Assembly (NCBI GenBank): GCA_937873515.1
Contig: CALMYB010000003.1
Coordinates: forward strand, 1 to 64,000
DNA: 64,000 nucleotides
Direction of reading: 5' to 3'
Source of the DNA: an uncultured Acidobacteriota bacterium
GTDB taxonomy: Bacteria > Acidobacteriota > Blastocatellia > Pyrinomonadales > Pyrinomonadaceae
Shown here: piece after piece, positions 1 to 9,636 of the stretch
Position numbering within the stretch: position 1 is the stretch's first letter
Layout: the number at the start of each line of letters is the position of its first letter
Program-made: the position numbers and the translations under genes
Notes under the pieces: generated by a model
Seen by the model: the letters and a program-made list of their open reading frames with translations, nothing else
The model's database searches: none
What the model was told of the DNA's origin: nothing

Positions 1-91
1 ACCGTTCACCACTCACCATTCACATTTTTTCAAAACCCAACGGCCGGCTCGACCGTGTTCTCATCATAGCGAAACGATGCGCCCGTTAGAA

Positions 92-136
92 GCACAAAGT
101 GCACGAAATGCACAAAATGCACGAAATGCACAAAAA
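92..136. repeat. 9-bp tandem repeat, five units
   Basis: Five consecutive 9-bp units alternate between GCACAAAGT/GCACAAAAT and GCACGAAAT. No gene covers this stretch convincingly; the frame that stays open reads as a Met-His-rich string typical of a repeat. Units of the same family recur near 12744-12779, so this looks like an intergenic minisatellite family of this genome. Confidence 0.7.
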
Positions 137-182
137 AGTCAGGACCGAGAGCAGAGAGAGGACAACGTTCTGTGGTTATTCC

Positions 183-812
183 CTACCAGCTTCCGGATGC
201 TCCGCCGGTGTTAAGTTTTTGAGGCAGCGGAATGTCGGGCATCATATTGCCGACCATGTGCCGCGTAAAGAAGTTGCCGTTGGCAGTAACCTTTACATCC
301 CTGCCGGGGTTTCGGCCGGGCGAACTGCTCACGATCTCACCGTTAATCGGAACATAGTTGATGATCTGCGGGTTACCCCGAAGTGCTCGGAACGACATCA
401 TCCCGACGAGCGGCGCAGGGTTTATGGTACTCGCAAAAAGGCCGGTCGCAACCGACGAATAAGCCGCTAGTCCGCCGCCAAGCGAATGCCCGGCTAGATG
501 AAGGTCACCGTAGCGCTGCATATAGCGTCGGGTCAGGTTCAATGCCTGTGAATATTGGACGGAATACCCACCAAGTGCCTGCACGCCGTCGTGCAGAAAG
601 TCCAAGCCGGAATCGCTGCCTGCGAAGGCAAGGACGTAGAGTTCGCGATTCTCTGGCTTTGTTAGCACCGCCTTAAAACCGGTGGACCACGTGGCTGCAT
701 CGTCAAGGATCGACCAGACAGAGCCGTCCGGGAAAGTGTACCGATCACCTTCGACACCGTCGTACGCGATGTGGCAAACCCCTTTGGTTTCGGCAATTGT
801 TATGTTAGGCAT
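183..812 (-). CDS. class 3 lipase-like alpha/beta hydrolase
   Basis: 209 residues. The nucleophile elbow GHSLGGG (about residues 108-114) follows a hydrophobic strand, as in fungal/class 3 lipases (Lipase_3 fold), and an earlier strand reads LAFAGSDS where the family has the oxyanion-hole segment. A His near residue 186 (TRHMVGNM) is a plausible catalytic base; the acidic residue is not obvious. There is no signal peptide, so it would act in the cytosol or leave by another route. It is short for the family, close to a minimal core. The substrate cannot be told from sequence, and it stands alone, convergent to nothing recognisable at the window edge. Confidence 0.7.
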   Translation of the reverse strand: MPNITIAETKGVCHIAYDGVEGDRYTFPDGSVWSILDDAATWSTGFKAVLTKPENRELYVLAFAGSDSGLDFLHDGVQALGGYSVQYSQALNLTRRYMQRYGDLHLAGHSLGGGLAAYSSVATGLFASTINPAPLVGMMSFRALRGNPQIINYVPINGEIVSSSPGRNPGRDVKVTANGNFFTRHMVGNMMPDIPLPQKLNTGGASGSW

Positions 813-971
813 AGCTCATCAACCTTCGAATGCTCAATTCTCACAGGTTCTCGCTGTATGGACGTTCGTTAGCATACTTTTTTGCGGACGGATCTGCAAA
901 ATTTCAGCAAAAAGGACGTCCGGCGGACACAAGGCCTGCCGGACGTAAATGGTCAGCGAATTTGAGCCCGC

Positions 972-2327
972 TTAAAGCGACGCGGCGATCGCCTCGTCAA
1001 AGATCTGAAGGGCAACGTCGACGTTCTCCCTCGTCAGGATGAGCGGCGGGGACCAACGTATCGAGTTCGAGCCGCAGCCGAGGATGATGAGCCCGCGGTT
1101 ATAGCATTCCATCTCGACCTTATCGCGGAGTTCGGCGTTCGGCTTCAAGGTCGTCTTGTCCATGACGAATTCGACGCCGAGCATCATTCCCAAGCCTCGA
1201 ACATCGCCGATGCAGTCGTACTTATCCTTAAGCTTGTTGAGGCCGGCCTCTAGATAAGCTCCGACCTCGCGGCTGTTCTCCACAAGCCCGCCCTGCAGCA
1301 AACGGATCGTTGCCATTGCCGCTTCAAGTGCAACGGGATTGCCGCCAAAGGTCGAGGCGTGGGCGCCCTTGTGCCAATCCATAATGTCTGCCCGTGCCGT
1401 GCAGGCGCCGATCGGCATTCCGGAACCGAGGCCCTTTGCCATACAAAGGATATCGGCCTTAATGCCGTCGTAATGGTCGAGAGCGAACATCTTTCCGCTG
1501 CGTCCCATTCCGGATTGCACCTCATCGACGATGAGCATAATGCCGTTCTCGTCACAGATGCGGCGAAGTTCCTTCACAAATGCCTTGGGCGCCGGAATAT
1601 AGCCGCCTTCGCCCTGCACGACCTCAAGGATGATGCCCGCGACCTCAGAGGGCGGCGTGGTCGTCTGGAATACGCGATTCTCAAGCCAGTTGATCACGTC
1701 GCGCGTGATGGTCGCCTCGTCGGTCGGCATATCCGTCGCAAAGTGGCGGAATTTGTTCGGATACGGAATGTGGACGACATCGAGTGCCTGCCGCATAAAT
1801 CCAAGTCGCTGAGCACGCTTCGAAGATGTCAGCGAGAGAGCACCGAGCGTTCGCCCGTGGAAAGAGCCGTAGAAGGACACGAACTTCTGCCGGCGTGTGT
1901 GGTACATCGCCACCTTAAGGGCGGTCTCGATCGCTTCGGCACCGCTATTGGCAAAGTGCGTGCGTGTCGGGCCTTCGATCGGAACAATGTCCTCGAGCAT
2001 CTTCCCAAGCTCCGGCATTTGGCGGTAGAAGTAGTCCGTTCCGCAGAAGTGAATGAACTCATTCACCTGCTTGGTGATCGCTGCAACGACCTCAGGATGA
2101 CAATGCCCGGTCGAACACACCGCGACCCCGGCATTGCAATCGAGGAAAAGATTCCCGTCCGGATCTGTCACCCAAACACCTTTGGCGTGATCGACCACGA
2201 GTTTGTAGTCGGGCCGTGGATAGCTCGGCGTTACGTATCGAGCATCGGCATCGATGATCTCGCGGGACTTCGGCCCCGGCAGCTCTGTCTTTATCTGTGG
2301 TTTCTGTAATTCTGTTGACGGCGTCAT
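972..2327 (-). CDS. class III PLP-dependent aminotransferase (GABA/acetylornithine family)
   Basis: Transfers an amino group from an omega-amino donor to a 2-oxo acid using pyridoxal phosphate. Family motifs are clear: NSGAEAIETALK in the cofactor-binding region, IVDEVQSGMGRSG with the PLP-ring Asp, and CMAKGLGSGMPIGA containing the Schiff-base Lys. The reading frame extends further upstream, but the ATG at 2327 is preferred because AGGAG lies 9-10 bases before it, giving about 451 residues, normal for the family. Whether it is 4-aminobutyrate, acetylornithine or another omega-aminotransferase is not resolved, and no pathway neighbours help. It is divergent from the YyaL-like gene at 2600. 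Confidence 0.9.
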   Translation of the reverse strand: MTPSTELQKPQIKTELPGPKSREIIDADARYVTPSYPRPDYKLVVDHAKGVWVTDPDGNLFLDCNAGVAVCSTGHCHPEVVAAITKQVNEFIHFCGTDYFYRQMPELGKMLEDIVPIEGPTRTHFANSGAEAIETALKVAMYHTRRQKFVSFYGSFHGRTLGALSLTSSKRAQRLGFMRQALDVVHIPYPNKFRHFATDMPTDEATITRDVINWLENRVFQTTTPPSEVAGIILEVVQGEGGYIPAPKAFVKELRRICDENGIMLIVDEVQSGMGRSGKMFALDHYDGIKADILCMAKGLGSGMPIGACTARADIMDWHKGAHASTFGGNPVALEAAMATIRLLQGGLVENSREVGAYLEAGLNKLKDKYDCIGDVRGLGMMLGVEFVMDKTTLKPNAELRDKVEMECYNRGLIILGCGSNSIRWSPPLILTRENVDVALQIFDEAIAASL

Positions 2328-2599
2328 TGTCTTTTGTCTCCTGAAAAAGATTTGCTTCGCATGCTGGCGAAGTGTCTGAAGGCTTATCGAACGCAAATGC
2401 GGACGTCCGATGCTAACTGTCGAGCTTTCTAGGATTAATCGCCGCCAAAGAGGTTGGCGCGCTGACGTGCGGGTCTAAGCTTGGCAATGGAACGCGAAGT
2501 CATAGATAAGTGCAATATACCAGAACTTTGTGAAAGACAGAAAAGGGCGGCATCCATTGTGATCTTGAGGCTCTCGTTCCGGCGTGAAAGAATAGACCT

Positions 2600-4666
2600 A
2601 TGTCATCACCAAAACCCAAAGCTAATCGGCTCATCAACGAAACTTCGCCCTATCTGCTCCAACACGCATATAACCCCGTGGACTGGTATCCATGGGGTGA
2701 CGAGGCATTTGATCTCGCCAGGGCCGAGGATAAGCCGCTATTGGTCAGCATTGGCTACTCTGCATGCCATTGGTGTCATGTAATGGAGCACGAATCGTTC
2801 GAGGACGAAGAGACGGCACGGACGATGAACGAGAACTTCGTCAACATCAAGGTCGATATGGAAGAGCGGCCGGACGTTGACCACATCTATATGAGCTTCG
2901 TTCAGATGACGACCGGCCGCGGCGGCTGGCCAATGAACGTATTTCTAACGCCCGACAAGCGGCCATTCTTCGGCGGAACATACTTCCCGCCCGCACCGAG
3001 ATACGGAATGCCGTCGTGGCAGCAGATCCTATTGAGTATTGCCGAAGCTTACCGGCAACGCCGCGACGAGATCGACCACTCTGCAAATGAGATAGTAGGT
3101 GAACTCCGCCGACTCTCAATGGTCGATGAAGGAACGACGCTGTCGAACGCCCTCCTCGACGACGCATTCGCCTCGTTCGAGCGGAGTTTCGATGCGAAGA
3201 ACGGCGGATTCGGCGGCGCTCCGAAATTCCCGCAGGCGATGTCGCTTGAGTTCCTGCTCCGGCATCACTATTCCACCCACGATCAGAAGGCTCTTGAAAT
3301 GACGCGGCTGACTCTCGACAAGATGGCATTCGGCGGTATGTACGACCAGCTTGGCGGCGGCTTTCATCGATATTCTGTGGACAATGTATGGCTTGTGCCG
3401 CATTTCGAGAAAATGCTCTATGACAATGCCCAGTTGGCACGCATCTACCTTCACGCTTTCCAGGTTACCGGCGATCCGGAATACAGGCGGATCACGACGG
3501 AGACGCTTGACTACGTTCTGCGAGAGATGACGGACGAAAGCGGCGGATTCTATTCGAGCCAGGACGCCGACAGCGAGGGAGAAGAGGGCAAATTCTTTGT
3601 TTGGAGCGAACCGGAGATCGATGATCTGCTGGGCGATGATGCACATGCATTCAAGTTTTTCTTTGATGTTTCAAACGAAGGAAATTTCGAAGGAAAGAAT
3701 ATCCTAAATCGCCCACGCTCCATCGATTCAGCTGCGGCAGCGCTCAAGATCGAACCATTTGATTTCTTCTCGCTGATCGAGAATGCAAAGCGGAGGCTCT
3801 TTGAGGTGCGAGAGACCCGCATCAAGCCGCATCGCGACGAGAAGGTTCTTGCATCCTGGAACGGCTTGATGCTCGCCGCGTTCGCTGACGCGGCTGGAGC
3901 GTTAGGCAACAAAGACTATTTGCGGGCGGCCGAGAAGAATGCGGAATTCTTACTTGGCAAGATGCTGACGGACAGCGGGCGCCTCTTTCGCTCATGGAAG
4001 GCAGGCGAAGCAAAACTCAATGGATACCTCGACGATCACGCTAACGTTGCAGACGGCCTGCTTGCCCTTTATCAGGCGACCGGAGACATCAGCTATTTCC
4101 AGAACGCAAGGTCCTTGGTCGATCAAATGATCGAATATTTCTGGGATCAAGAGGCCGGCGGGTTCTTTTATACCTCGAACGATCATGAAGAGTTGGTCGT
4201 CCGCACTAAGGACTTCACAGACAATGCTACGCCGTCGGGAAATTCAGCGGCCGCGGACGTGCTGTTACGGATCGCCAAACTCACAGGTGACGACCGCTAC
4301 GAGCGGTTCGCGGTCGCTACGCTTCGGCTTGCCGCGCGTCAGATCGCAAGATACCCGCAAGGGTTCGGGCGGGCCCTCTCTACATTAGGATCTCACTTGC
4401 ACGACGCCGGAGAGCTCGCGATCGTCGGCCCTAGGGACAACGAGCTTGCCAAGGTCGCACTTTCATCATATCTGCCGACAACGACGGTCGCCCTTTCATC
4501 TGATCCGGACAAAGATGCTGCCAAAGTTCCCTTGTTCGAGGGCCGCGGCAGATCCGATGGACCACTTGCCTTCCTTTGCAAGAATTTCGTCTGCTCACGC
4601 CCGGCCACTTCTTCAGCGGAACTTCGCGAGATGCTTGCCGCCAATGAGAAAGGCTCGAATGTCTAG
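2600..4666 (+). CDS. thioredoxin-domain protein, YyaL/DUF255 (SPATA20-like) family
   Basis: 688 residues, full length for the family. The N-terminal 160 residues form a thioredoxin-like DUF255 domain with the start [20 protein letters not shown] and the redox-type motif CHWCHVME, followed by [12 protein letters not shown] and GGTYFPP. The remainder has alternating GG-F/Y blocks ([34 protein letters not shown]) of a six-hairpin (alpha/alpha)6 barrel, like N-acyl-glucosamine epimerases. The biochemical role is not established in bacteria. It is monocistronic; an inverted repeat spans its stop codon. Confidence 0.92.
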   Translation: MSSPKPKANRLINETSPYLLQHAYNPVDWYPWGDEAFDLARAEDKPLLVSIGYSACHWCHVMEHESFEDEETARTMNENFVNIKVDMEERPDVDHIYMSFVQMTTGRGGWPMNVFLTPDKRPFFGGTYFPPAPRYGMPSWQQILLSIAEAYRQRRDEIDHSANEIVGELRRLSMVDEGTTLSNALLDDAFASFERSFDAKNGGFGGAPKFPQAMSLEFLLRHHYSTHDQKALEMTRLTLDKMAFGGMYDQLGGGFHRYSVDNVWLVPHFEKMLYDNAQLARIYLHAFQVTGDPEYRRITTETLDYVLREMTDESGGFYSSQDADSEGEEGKFFVWSEPEIDDLLGDDAHAFKFFFDVSNEGNFEGKNILNRPRSIDSAAAALKIEPFDFFSLIENAKRRLFEVRETRIKPHRDEKVLASWNGLMLAAFADAAGALGNKDYLRAAEKNAEFLLGKMLTDSGRLFRSWKAGEAKLNGYLDDHANVADGLLALYQATGDISYFQNARSLVDQMIEYFWDQEAGGFFYTSNDHEELVVRTKDFTDNATPSGNSAAADVLLRIAKLTGDDRYERFAVATLRLAARQIARYPQGFGRALSTLGSHLHDAGELAIVGPRDNELAKVALSSYLPTTTVALSSDPDKDAAKVPLFEGRGRSDGPLAFLCKNFVCSRPATSSAELREMLAANEKGSNV

Positions 4667-4678
4667 AACATTCGAGCC
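4652..4678. terminator. stem-loop over the stop codon, probable bidirectional terminator
   Basis: Perfect 11-bp arms (GGCTCGAATGT and its complement at 4668-4678) enclose a 5-base loop containing the TAG of the YyaL-like gene. On the minus strand the stem is followed by a short T-rich run, so it suits the convergent lipoprotein gene at 4710 better than the plus-strand gene. Confidence 0.6.
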
Positions 4679-4709
4679 CGATCAAAGAAAGTAACGGAAG
4701 TTCCGTCAA

Positions 4710-5003
4710 CTATTTCTTCTCGTCTTTTGCATTTGCGTTGGCAGGTGCATTAGCAGCCGGCTTAGCAGAGTTGGCCATCGTGTTTGCAGCGTTTCCAGCA
4801 GCGTTTGCAGCGTGGTTAGCAGCGTTTGCCACGGCGTTAGCAGCATTTGCCATAGCATTTGCAGCGTTTGCCATCGCAGCGTTCGCGGTATTCATCGCGT
4901 TTGCGACTGCTTTATTAGCAGCGGTGTTTGCAGCTGATTCACCGCAGGCCATTCCAAGAGCACCCAAGGCCAAAACGGCCGAAAGAGCGATCACTTTTTT
5001 CAT
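4710..5003 (-). CDS. low-complexity Asn/Ala-rich small lipoprotein
   Basis: Starting at the ATG at 5003 (AGGAG about 11 bases upstream) it encodes 97 residues: a Lys-Lys signal peptide, hydrophobic core and lipobox LGMAC, so the Cys would be lipidated and the protein anchored to a membrane. The mature part is almost only Ala and Asn in AANA/MANA units, ending in a charged Lys/Asp/Glu tail. No domain is recognised. It is the sibling of the gene at 5273, with the same architecture and strand and only 270 bp apart, so the two look like a local duplication that diverged. Function unknown; a flexible periplasmic spacer or wall-associated lipoprotein is a guess. Confidence 0.7.
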   Translation of the reverse strand: MKKVIALSAVLALGALGMACGESAANTAANKAVANAMNTANAAMANAANAMANAANAVANAANHAANAAGNAANTMANSAKPAANAPANANAKDEKK

Positions 5004-5188
5004 AACAATTGACTCTCCTGTCTTCTTCAAAGATTAGATCTAATTTCCTTCAAAGGCAGCATACCTAGCGGCACGGCCTTGAATTGTCCCTTTAAAGCTT
5101 GTTTCTGGGAACATTCGACAATATATGCAGGTAATGCCAACAAGTCAACCCCTAAAAGTGCTTTTTTCAACAAACTTTTAACAAAAGA

Positions 5189-5226
5189 ATGGGCACGATC
5201 CCCGATAAATCGGAAAGCGTGCCCAT
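5189..5226 (-). terminator. hairpin between the two small lipoprotein genes
   Basis: Outer arms ATGGGCACG (5189-5197) and CGTGCCCAT (5218-5226) are perfect, with an inner stem CCGAT-AA-ATCGG. On the minus strand the hairpin follows the gene ending at 5273 and leads into a T-rich stretch, fitting a factor-independent terminator for that gene. Confidence 0.6.
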
Positions 5227-5272
5227 CGAAGCGTTTGCCTTCACGCAGTCCTAAGACCACGCAGTAAGGAAA

Positions 5273-5590
5273 CTATTTCTTCTCTTCTGCCTTCTTATCG
5301 CCAGCTTTGTTAGCTGCAGCGTTTGCAGGCTCAGCCTTTGCATTCGAGTTTGCAGCGCTGTTAGCAGCACTGTTGCTGTGAGCGGCGTTCGTGTTCGAAG
5401 CAGCTGCGTTCGAGTTCGAAGCTGCCGCGTTCGAGTTCGAAGCTGCCGAATTGGTGTTCACTGCGTTCGTGTTCGACGCATTGGTGTTGTGGTTGGCATT
5501 GTTAGCCGTGGTGTTAGCAGCCGGTGCACCGCAGGCAAAGCCGAGAGCGGAAAGACCGAGAACTGCTGAAAGTGCAATTGCTTTTGTCAT
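5273..5590 (-). CDS. low-complexity Asn/Ser/Ala-rich small lipoprotein
   Basis: The ATG at 5590 has AGGAG 11 bases upstream, giving 105 residues; the longer open frame before it is rejected. Signal peptide MTKAIALSAVLGLSALGFAC ends in a lipobox Cys. The mature chain is made of NTNA, SNSNAAA and similar short repeats, with a Lys/Glu tail (KKAEEKK). At DNA level a unit built on GTTCGAGTTCGAAGC repeats around 5390-5460. It is paralogous in design to the gene at 4710. No enzymatic motif is present; such Asn/Ala chains are expected to be disordered. Confidence 0.7.
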   Translation of the reverse strand: MTKAIALSAVLGLSALGFACGAPAANTTANNANHNTNASNTNAVNTNSAASNSNAAASNSNAAASNTNAAHSNSAANSAANSNAKAEPANAAANKAGDKKAEEKK

Positions 5591-5917
5591 TTTATTTAAG
5601 ACTCCTAATCTATTTCTCAAAGTATCGTTTACCCTTGCAAGGTAAGCCGGCCGATCAAACACGGCCTATTGCTCCAAACTCTTTCTTTTTTAGAGCAAAG
5701 GTTAAGATAAGAATCTGGAAGGCGTTTGTCAACCTAAATGTCACAAAATCCGGACATTTTTGAAAATAATTTTCAGCCCGATTTCCCGCCTAAAATTGGA
5801 CACTTAAGCCCGCTTGGCCGCGGAGCGCAGATTCCCGAAACGGATACCGGCAGATCGTCGGCCGACGAGGCAGGAATCTTTCATTCGGCCACCAAGGTCG
5901 GGCTGTTATGGTAGATT
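5591..5917. other. intergenic, 327 bp, no gene seen
   Basis: This divergent intergenic stretch separates the small lipoprotein (minus) and the beta-CASP hydrolase (plus). It should hold both promoters, but no convincing -35/-10 pair, hairpin or conserved RNA was found. An AT-rich segment near 5690-5790 is the likeliest promoter zone. Confidence 0.5.
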
Positions 5918-7327
5918 ATGTCAATGGCAAGTGTTTCATTTTTTGGCGGCGTTGGGACCGTCACCGGTTCAAAATACCTTCTACAGCATAACGGTAAAAA
6001 AATTCTCGTTGACTGCGGCCTTTTCCAAGGCCTCAAAGAACTGCGCGAACGCAACTGGCAGCCACTTCCCTTCGACCCGAAGGACCTCGACGCGATCATT
6101 ATCACGCACGCGCACATCGACCACACAGGTTTTCTGCCTCGCGTCGTAAAACTCGGATTCAATGGCCCTGTCATTACGACAAAGCCGACCGGCGACCTGA
6201 TGCGCGTACTGTTGACCGACTCGGCACGCCTCCAGGAAGAAGAGGCGGACTATCGCAATCGCCACGATCTCACGTCTCATTCGCCGGCCCTTCCGCTCTA
6301 CGACGAGAACGATGCACGTGCCGCTCTCGACCTTCTGCAGCTCTATCACAACGACGGAAAGCAGGTGGAAATCTGTGACGGGGTGAAAGCGACTTTTCTT
6401 GTGGCGGGCCACATCATGGGATCTAGCCTAGTGCTCGTCGAACTGGAGAGCGCAAGGTCTGACGGGAGCTCGATCAAGTTCCTATTCTCGGGCGACTTGG
6501 GGCATTACGACCAGCCGATCCTTAAAGACCCTGCGACACCTCCCGCCTGCGATTATTTGATGTGCGAATCGACCTATGGCGACCGCCTGCACGCAGACGT
6601 CGATCCGGGCGAGAAGCTCGCACGTATCATCAATGAAGCGATCGACCGCAAGGGCCCGATCCTTATCCCCGCGTTCGCGGTCGGCCGAACTCAAGAGATC
6701 CTTTATCTCATCCGTGAGTTGGAGGATGCCGGCAAGATCCCGATCCTTCCGGTCGTCGTTGACTCTCCGATGGCTGCACAAGCGACCCAGATCTATAACC
6801 GTTTTGCCGAGGAACACGACGAAGAGTACACGTCCATTCTCGCTGCAAAACGCCATCCTTTGCGCACCGGTTCAATGCAAACGGCATCGACCCGCGACGA
6901 ATCGAAACGCATCAACGACATGCGCGGTCCGCGCATCATCATCTCTGCTTCGGGAATGATATCGGGCGGCCGCGTGCTACATCATGCGATCCGAATTTTA
7001 CCCGACGAAAAGGCAACCGTCATTTTTGTCGGGTTTCAGGCCGCAGGGACGACCGGACGCCGTGTCCAGGACGGCGAACGTGAAGTTCGAATTATGAAGA
7101 CGCAGGTAAAGGTCAACTGCACGATCGAGGGCATCGACGGTTTCTCTGCTCACGCAGACTGGAAGGGCGTTCTGCGCTGGCTCTCGGGCCTGCCGTCCGC
7201 CCCAAAGACGATCTTCACCACGCATGGCGAACCCGAGGCCGCCGCCGCGATGGCAAAGCACATTCACGACCGCTTCGGCTGGAATGTTGAGGTCCCGCAT
7301 TTTGAAGAGGTTTATGAGCTGGTTTGA
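5918..7327 (+). CDS. beta-CASP MBL-fold metallo-hydrolase (RNA nuclease-like)
   Basis: 469 residues. It carries all signatures of the metallo-beta-lactamase beta-CASP nucleases: THAHIDHTG (motif 2, two-zinc site), a His in AGHIMGSS, FSGDLG, then the beta-CASP insert with ESTYGDR, FAVGRTQEIL, DSPMA, and the C-terminal ASGMISGGR, FVGFQAAGTTGR, FSAHADW and TTHGEPEA. Family members related to CPSF73/YSH1 act as endo- or 5'-exoribonucleases in the cytosol, so RNA cleavage is the inferred role. A second ATG at 5924 could also be the start. It stands alone in a divergent unit. Confidence 0.9.
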   Translation: MSMASVSFFGGVGTVTGSKYLLQHNGKKILVDCGLFQGLKELRERNWQPLPFDPKDLDAIIITHAHIDHTGFLPRVVKLGFNGPVITTKPTGDLMRVLLTDSARLQEEEADYRNRHDLTSHSPALPLYDENDARAALDLLQLYHNDGKQVEICDGVKATFLVAGHIMGSSLVLVELESARSDGSSIKFLFSGDLGHYDQPILKDPATPPACDYLMCESTYGDRLHADVDPGEKLARIINEAIDRKGPILIPAFAVGRTQEILYLIRELEDAGKIPILPVVVDSPMAAQATQIYNRFAEEHDEEYTSILAAKRHPLRTGSMQTASTRDESKRINDMRGPRIIISASGMISGGRVLHHAIRILPDEKATVIFVGFQAAGTTGRRVQDGEREVRIMKTQVKVNCTIEGIDGFSAHADWKGVLRWLSGLPSAPKTIFTTHGEPEAAAAMAKHIHDRFGWNVEVPHFEEVYELV

Positions 7328-7360
7328 GAAGCCGGTCGCACTAAGGACAGGAATAAATGT

Positions 7361-8341
7361 ATGACGGTAAAGGATCACGTCGCTTTTGCATTCGGTTTAT
7401 TGTTCTCACTGGTCTTGCTCACAAGCTTTGCGATTGGACAGCCGAAAAAGGCCGCTCCTACTTTGCTCAATGGCGAAGCAGCGGACTGGCAGGTATATCG
7501 AGCAAACAATTCAAGTGTTTCGGCAATTTTCCCAAAGGTTCCCGTTTCGGCCGAATCGAACGATATGTGCAACGAACTCGCGGGCGAGTCGATGACCGCA
7601 TATTCTGACGAAGTCGTTTACGAACTTTCGGTTTTTAGAAAAGGCTCACGGATGACATACCCTTGTTCGAACCCGATGAAGTTCGATGCCAGATCATTCG
7701 CAAGGTCGCTTGTCGGCCGACGAAGGACCGGTCCGACAATCGTAAATGAAGCCACAAACGGAAATTGGTCGATCAAACAGCTTAAATGGGAGAATCCTGG
7801 AAGCACGCGTATCACTTATGTCTTTTATGACAATACGAACTTCTCGTGGGTCGAGGCGACAATGACCTTCAGAGACAGATCAAAGGTAAAAGAAACTGAA
7901 TTTGTTTCGTCCGTCAAGTTCGACAAGCCCCTCGGCAAGAAGATAAAGAACGGCAGCAAAGCGATCGTCGGAGACCTGTTGGAGCCGGGAAAAGCTTCAG
8001 ACCAAGAGGTGAAGGCGACCGACACATCACCACCACCGCCACCCATTTCGATGAAATCTTCTCCTTCGACCGATCCTGATGAATTGGTCGTCGTTGCCAA
8101 AAAAGTCCCGGGCTATACCGATATGGCTCGACAGAACCAGGAGAAAGGCACGGTCGTTCTAAGGGTGATCTTCCAGGCAAACGGGATGGTCGGGAAAGTT
8201 GCCGTGCAACATGGCCTCGCGTATGGCCTGACCGAGGCATCAATAGCCGCCGCCAAACAAATCGCCTTTCTGCCCGCACGAAAAAACGGACACGCCATAT
8301 CCACTATCCGGACCGTCGAATACTCATTCACTATCTACTAG
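7361..8341 (+). CDS. secreted protein with C-terminal TonB domain
   Basis: 326 residues. An N-terminal hydrophobic segment (about residues 7-27) is a signal peptide or anchor. The middle (about 45-190) is a DUF-like domain of unknown function; a Pro/Ser-rich linker (PPPPPISMKSSP) follows; the last 90 residues match the TonB C-terminal fold (VPGYTDMARQNQEKGTVVLRV, then AAAKQIAFLPARKNG and VEYSFTIY). TonB domains contact outer-membrane receptors and transmit proton-motive force from ExbBD. No exbBD lies nearby; the TonB-dependent receptor at 24978 is a possible but unproven partner. Convergent with the permease at 8359. Confidence 0.85.
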   Translation: MTVKDHVAFAFGLLFSLVLLTSFAIGQPKKAAPTLLNGEAADWQVYRANNSSVSAIFPKVPVSAESNDMCNELAGESMTAYSDEVVYELSVFRKGSRMTYPCSNPMKFDARSFARSLVGRRRTGPTIVNEATNGNWSIKQLKWENPGSTRITYVFYDNTNFSWVEATMTFRDRSKVKETEFVSSVKFDKPLGKKIKNGSKAIVGDLLEPGKASDQEVKATDTSPPPPPISMKSSPSTDPDELVVVAKKVPGYTDMARQNQEKGTVVLRVIFQANGMVGKVAVQHGLAYGLTEASIAAAKQIAFLPARKNGHAISTIRTVEYSFTIY

Positions 8342-8358
8342 GAGGCCCGCTCCATTCA

Positions 8359-9624
8359 TCACTCGTACCGCAAACATTCGATCGGATCGAGTTTTGCAGC
8401 CTTTCTTGCGGGCAGGACACCGAAGATCAGGCCGACGCCGATCGACGTCGAGATGCCCGTGATTATCGCCCATAAAGGCACTTGAGCCGGCAGCGACGGG
8501 ATCGCAAGGACTATGAGCGTGCTGATCCCGATAGCAAGCACGATCCCGATGATGCCGCCGAAGAAGGTCAAGGTCATCGCCTCGAGCAGGAATTGCAGCA
8601 CGATCGCCGAACGCGTGGCACCGAGGGCCTTTCTTATCCCGATCTCCTTTGTTCGCTCTGTGACCGAAACGAGCATAATGTTCATCACGCCTATACCTCC
8701 GACGAGCAGCCCGAGACAAGAGATCGCGATCGCAGCGATCCCGACTCCGCCGATTATTCCGTCGAACTGAGCTATCATCTCCTCGGCCGTCTGGATGTCA
8801 AAATTATCAGCGTCACCGACCTTTAGCCCTCGGCGTTTGCGCATGATGCTTTCTACATCGTCAACCGCGAGGCTAAGTTCGCCCGGTTTCGTTTGGGCGA
8901 TGATCCGCAGTTCTTCCCTTTCCGGAGCAGCCTTTCGGGCAGTACGAAACGGCATAAGCACCTTTCGGTCTTCGGGATTCTCACCCAGGAAGGCAGCTTT
9001 CCGCTTTTCGATCACGCCGATTATCTCCCACGTCTGGCCGTTCATACGCACGACCCGTCCAACAGCGTCTTCTTCGTGATCCGGAAAGAGAGCTTCGGCG
9101 CAGTTGACGCCTATTACAAGGACGTTGCGTCGCTGAACGTTATCCGCTTCGGTGATGAACCGGCCCGCTCGAAGAACAAGATTCGAGAGATGGGCATAAT
9201 TCGGCTCTACTCCATCCGTCAGGGCCCAACGATAATTTTTGCCCTCGTAAACGAGGTTGTCGTTAAAGTTACCGTTGAATGAACCGATATTCGGGGCGAC
9301 CTTTGTCAGATCCGTGACCGACGCCGACTGTGCAAGGATCGCTTCGGCATCCGCATCTGTCAGCGGTTTGCGATTCCGTTCGTCGCGGCTCGGCTCGTCG
9401 AAACCTGACGACAGGTGATAGATCTCGATATTGTTACTGCCGTATTCTTCGACGATCGAGACGATCGAATTCCGCATTCCGGTCAAAAGGGACGCGACCA
9501 CGATCGCCGTGATGATCCCGACCACGATGCCGAGCACCGTGAGCGCGGACCGGAACTTGTGCGACAGGACGGAATCCATCGCCATTAGCAGAACTTCACG
9601 TGGTAAAGATGTCGTAAGCCGCAT
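8359..9624 (-). CDS. ABC transporter permease, MacB/FtsX type
   Basis: 421 residues. The first transmembrane helix (about 22-44) follows the typical ALTVLGIVVG start; a large periplasmic MacB_PCD domain (about 50-270) and three C-terminal helices of an FtsX domain follow, including the conserved VSVTERTKEIGIRKALGATR loop that couples to the ATPase. AGGAG lies 6-7 bases before the ATG. Mechanotransmission permeases of this kind export peptides, lipoproteins or antibiotics. It lies 12 bp after a second permease of the same family (9637). No ATPase or MacA-type adaptor gene is next to them, so the ATP-binding subunit must come from elsewhere. Confidence 0.9.
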   Translation of the reverse strand: MRLTTSLPREVLLMAMDSVLSHKFRSALTVLGIVVGIITAIVVASLLTGMRNSIVSIVEEYGSNNIEIYHLSSGFDEPSRDERNRKPLTDADAEAILAQSASVTDLTKVAPNIGSFNGNFNDNLVYEGKNYRWALTDGVEPNYAHLSNLVLRAGRFITEADNVQRRNVLVIGVNCAEALFPDHEEDAVGRVVRMNGQTWEIIGVIEKRKAAFLGENPEDRKVLMPFRTARKAAPEREELRIIAQTKPGELSLAVDDVESIMRKRRGLKVGDADNFDIQTAEEMIAQFDGIIGGVGIAAIAISCLGLLVGGIGVMNIMLVSVTERTKEIGIRKALGATRSAIVLQFLLEAMTLTFFGGIIGIVLAIGISTLIVLAIPSLPAQVPLWAIITGISTSIGVGLIFGVLPARKAAKLDPIECLRYE

Positions 9625-9636
9625 AGGTATCTCCTG

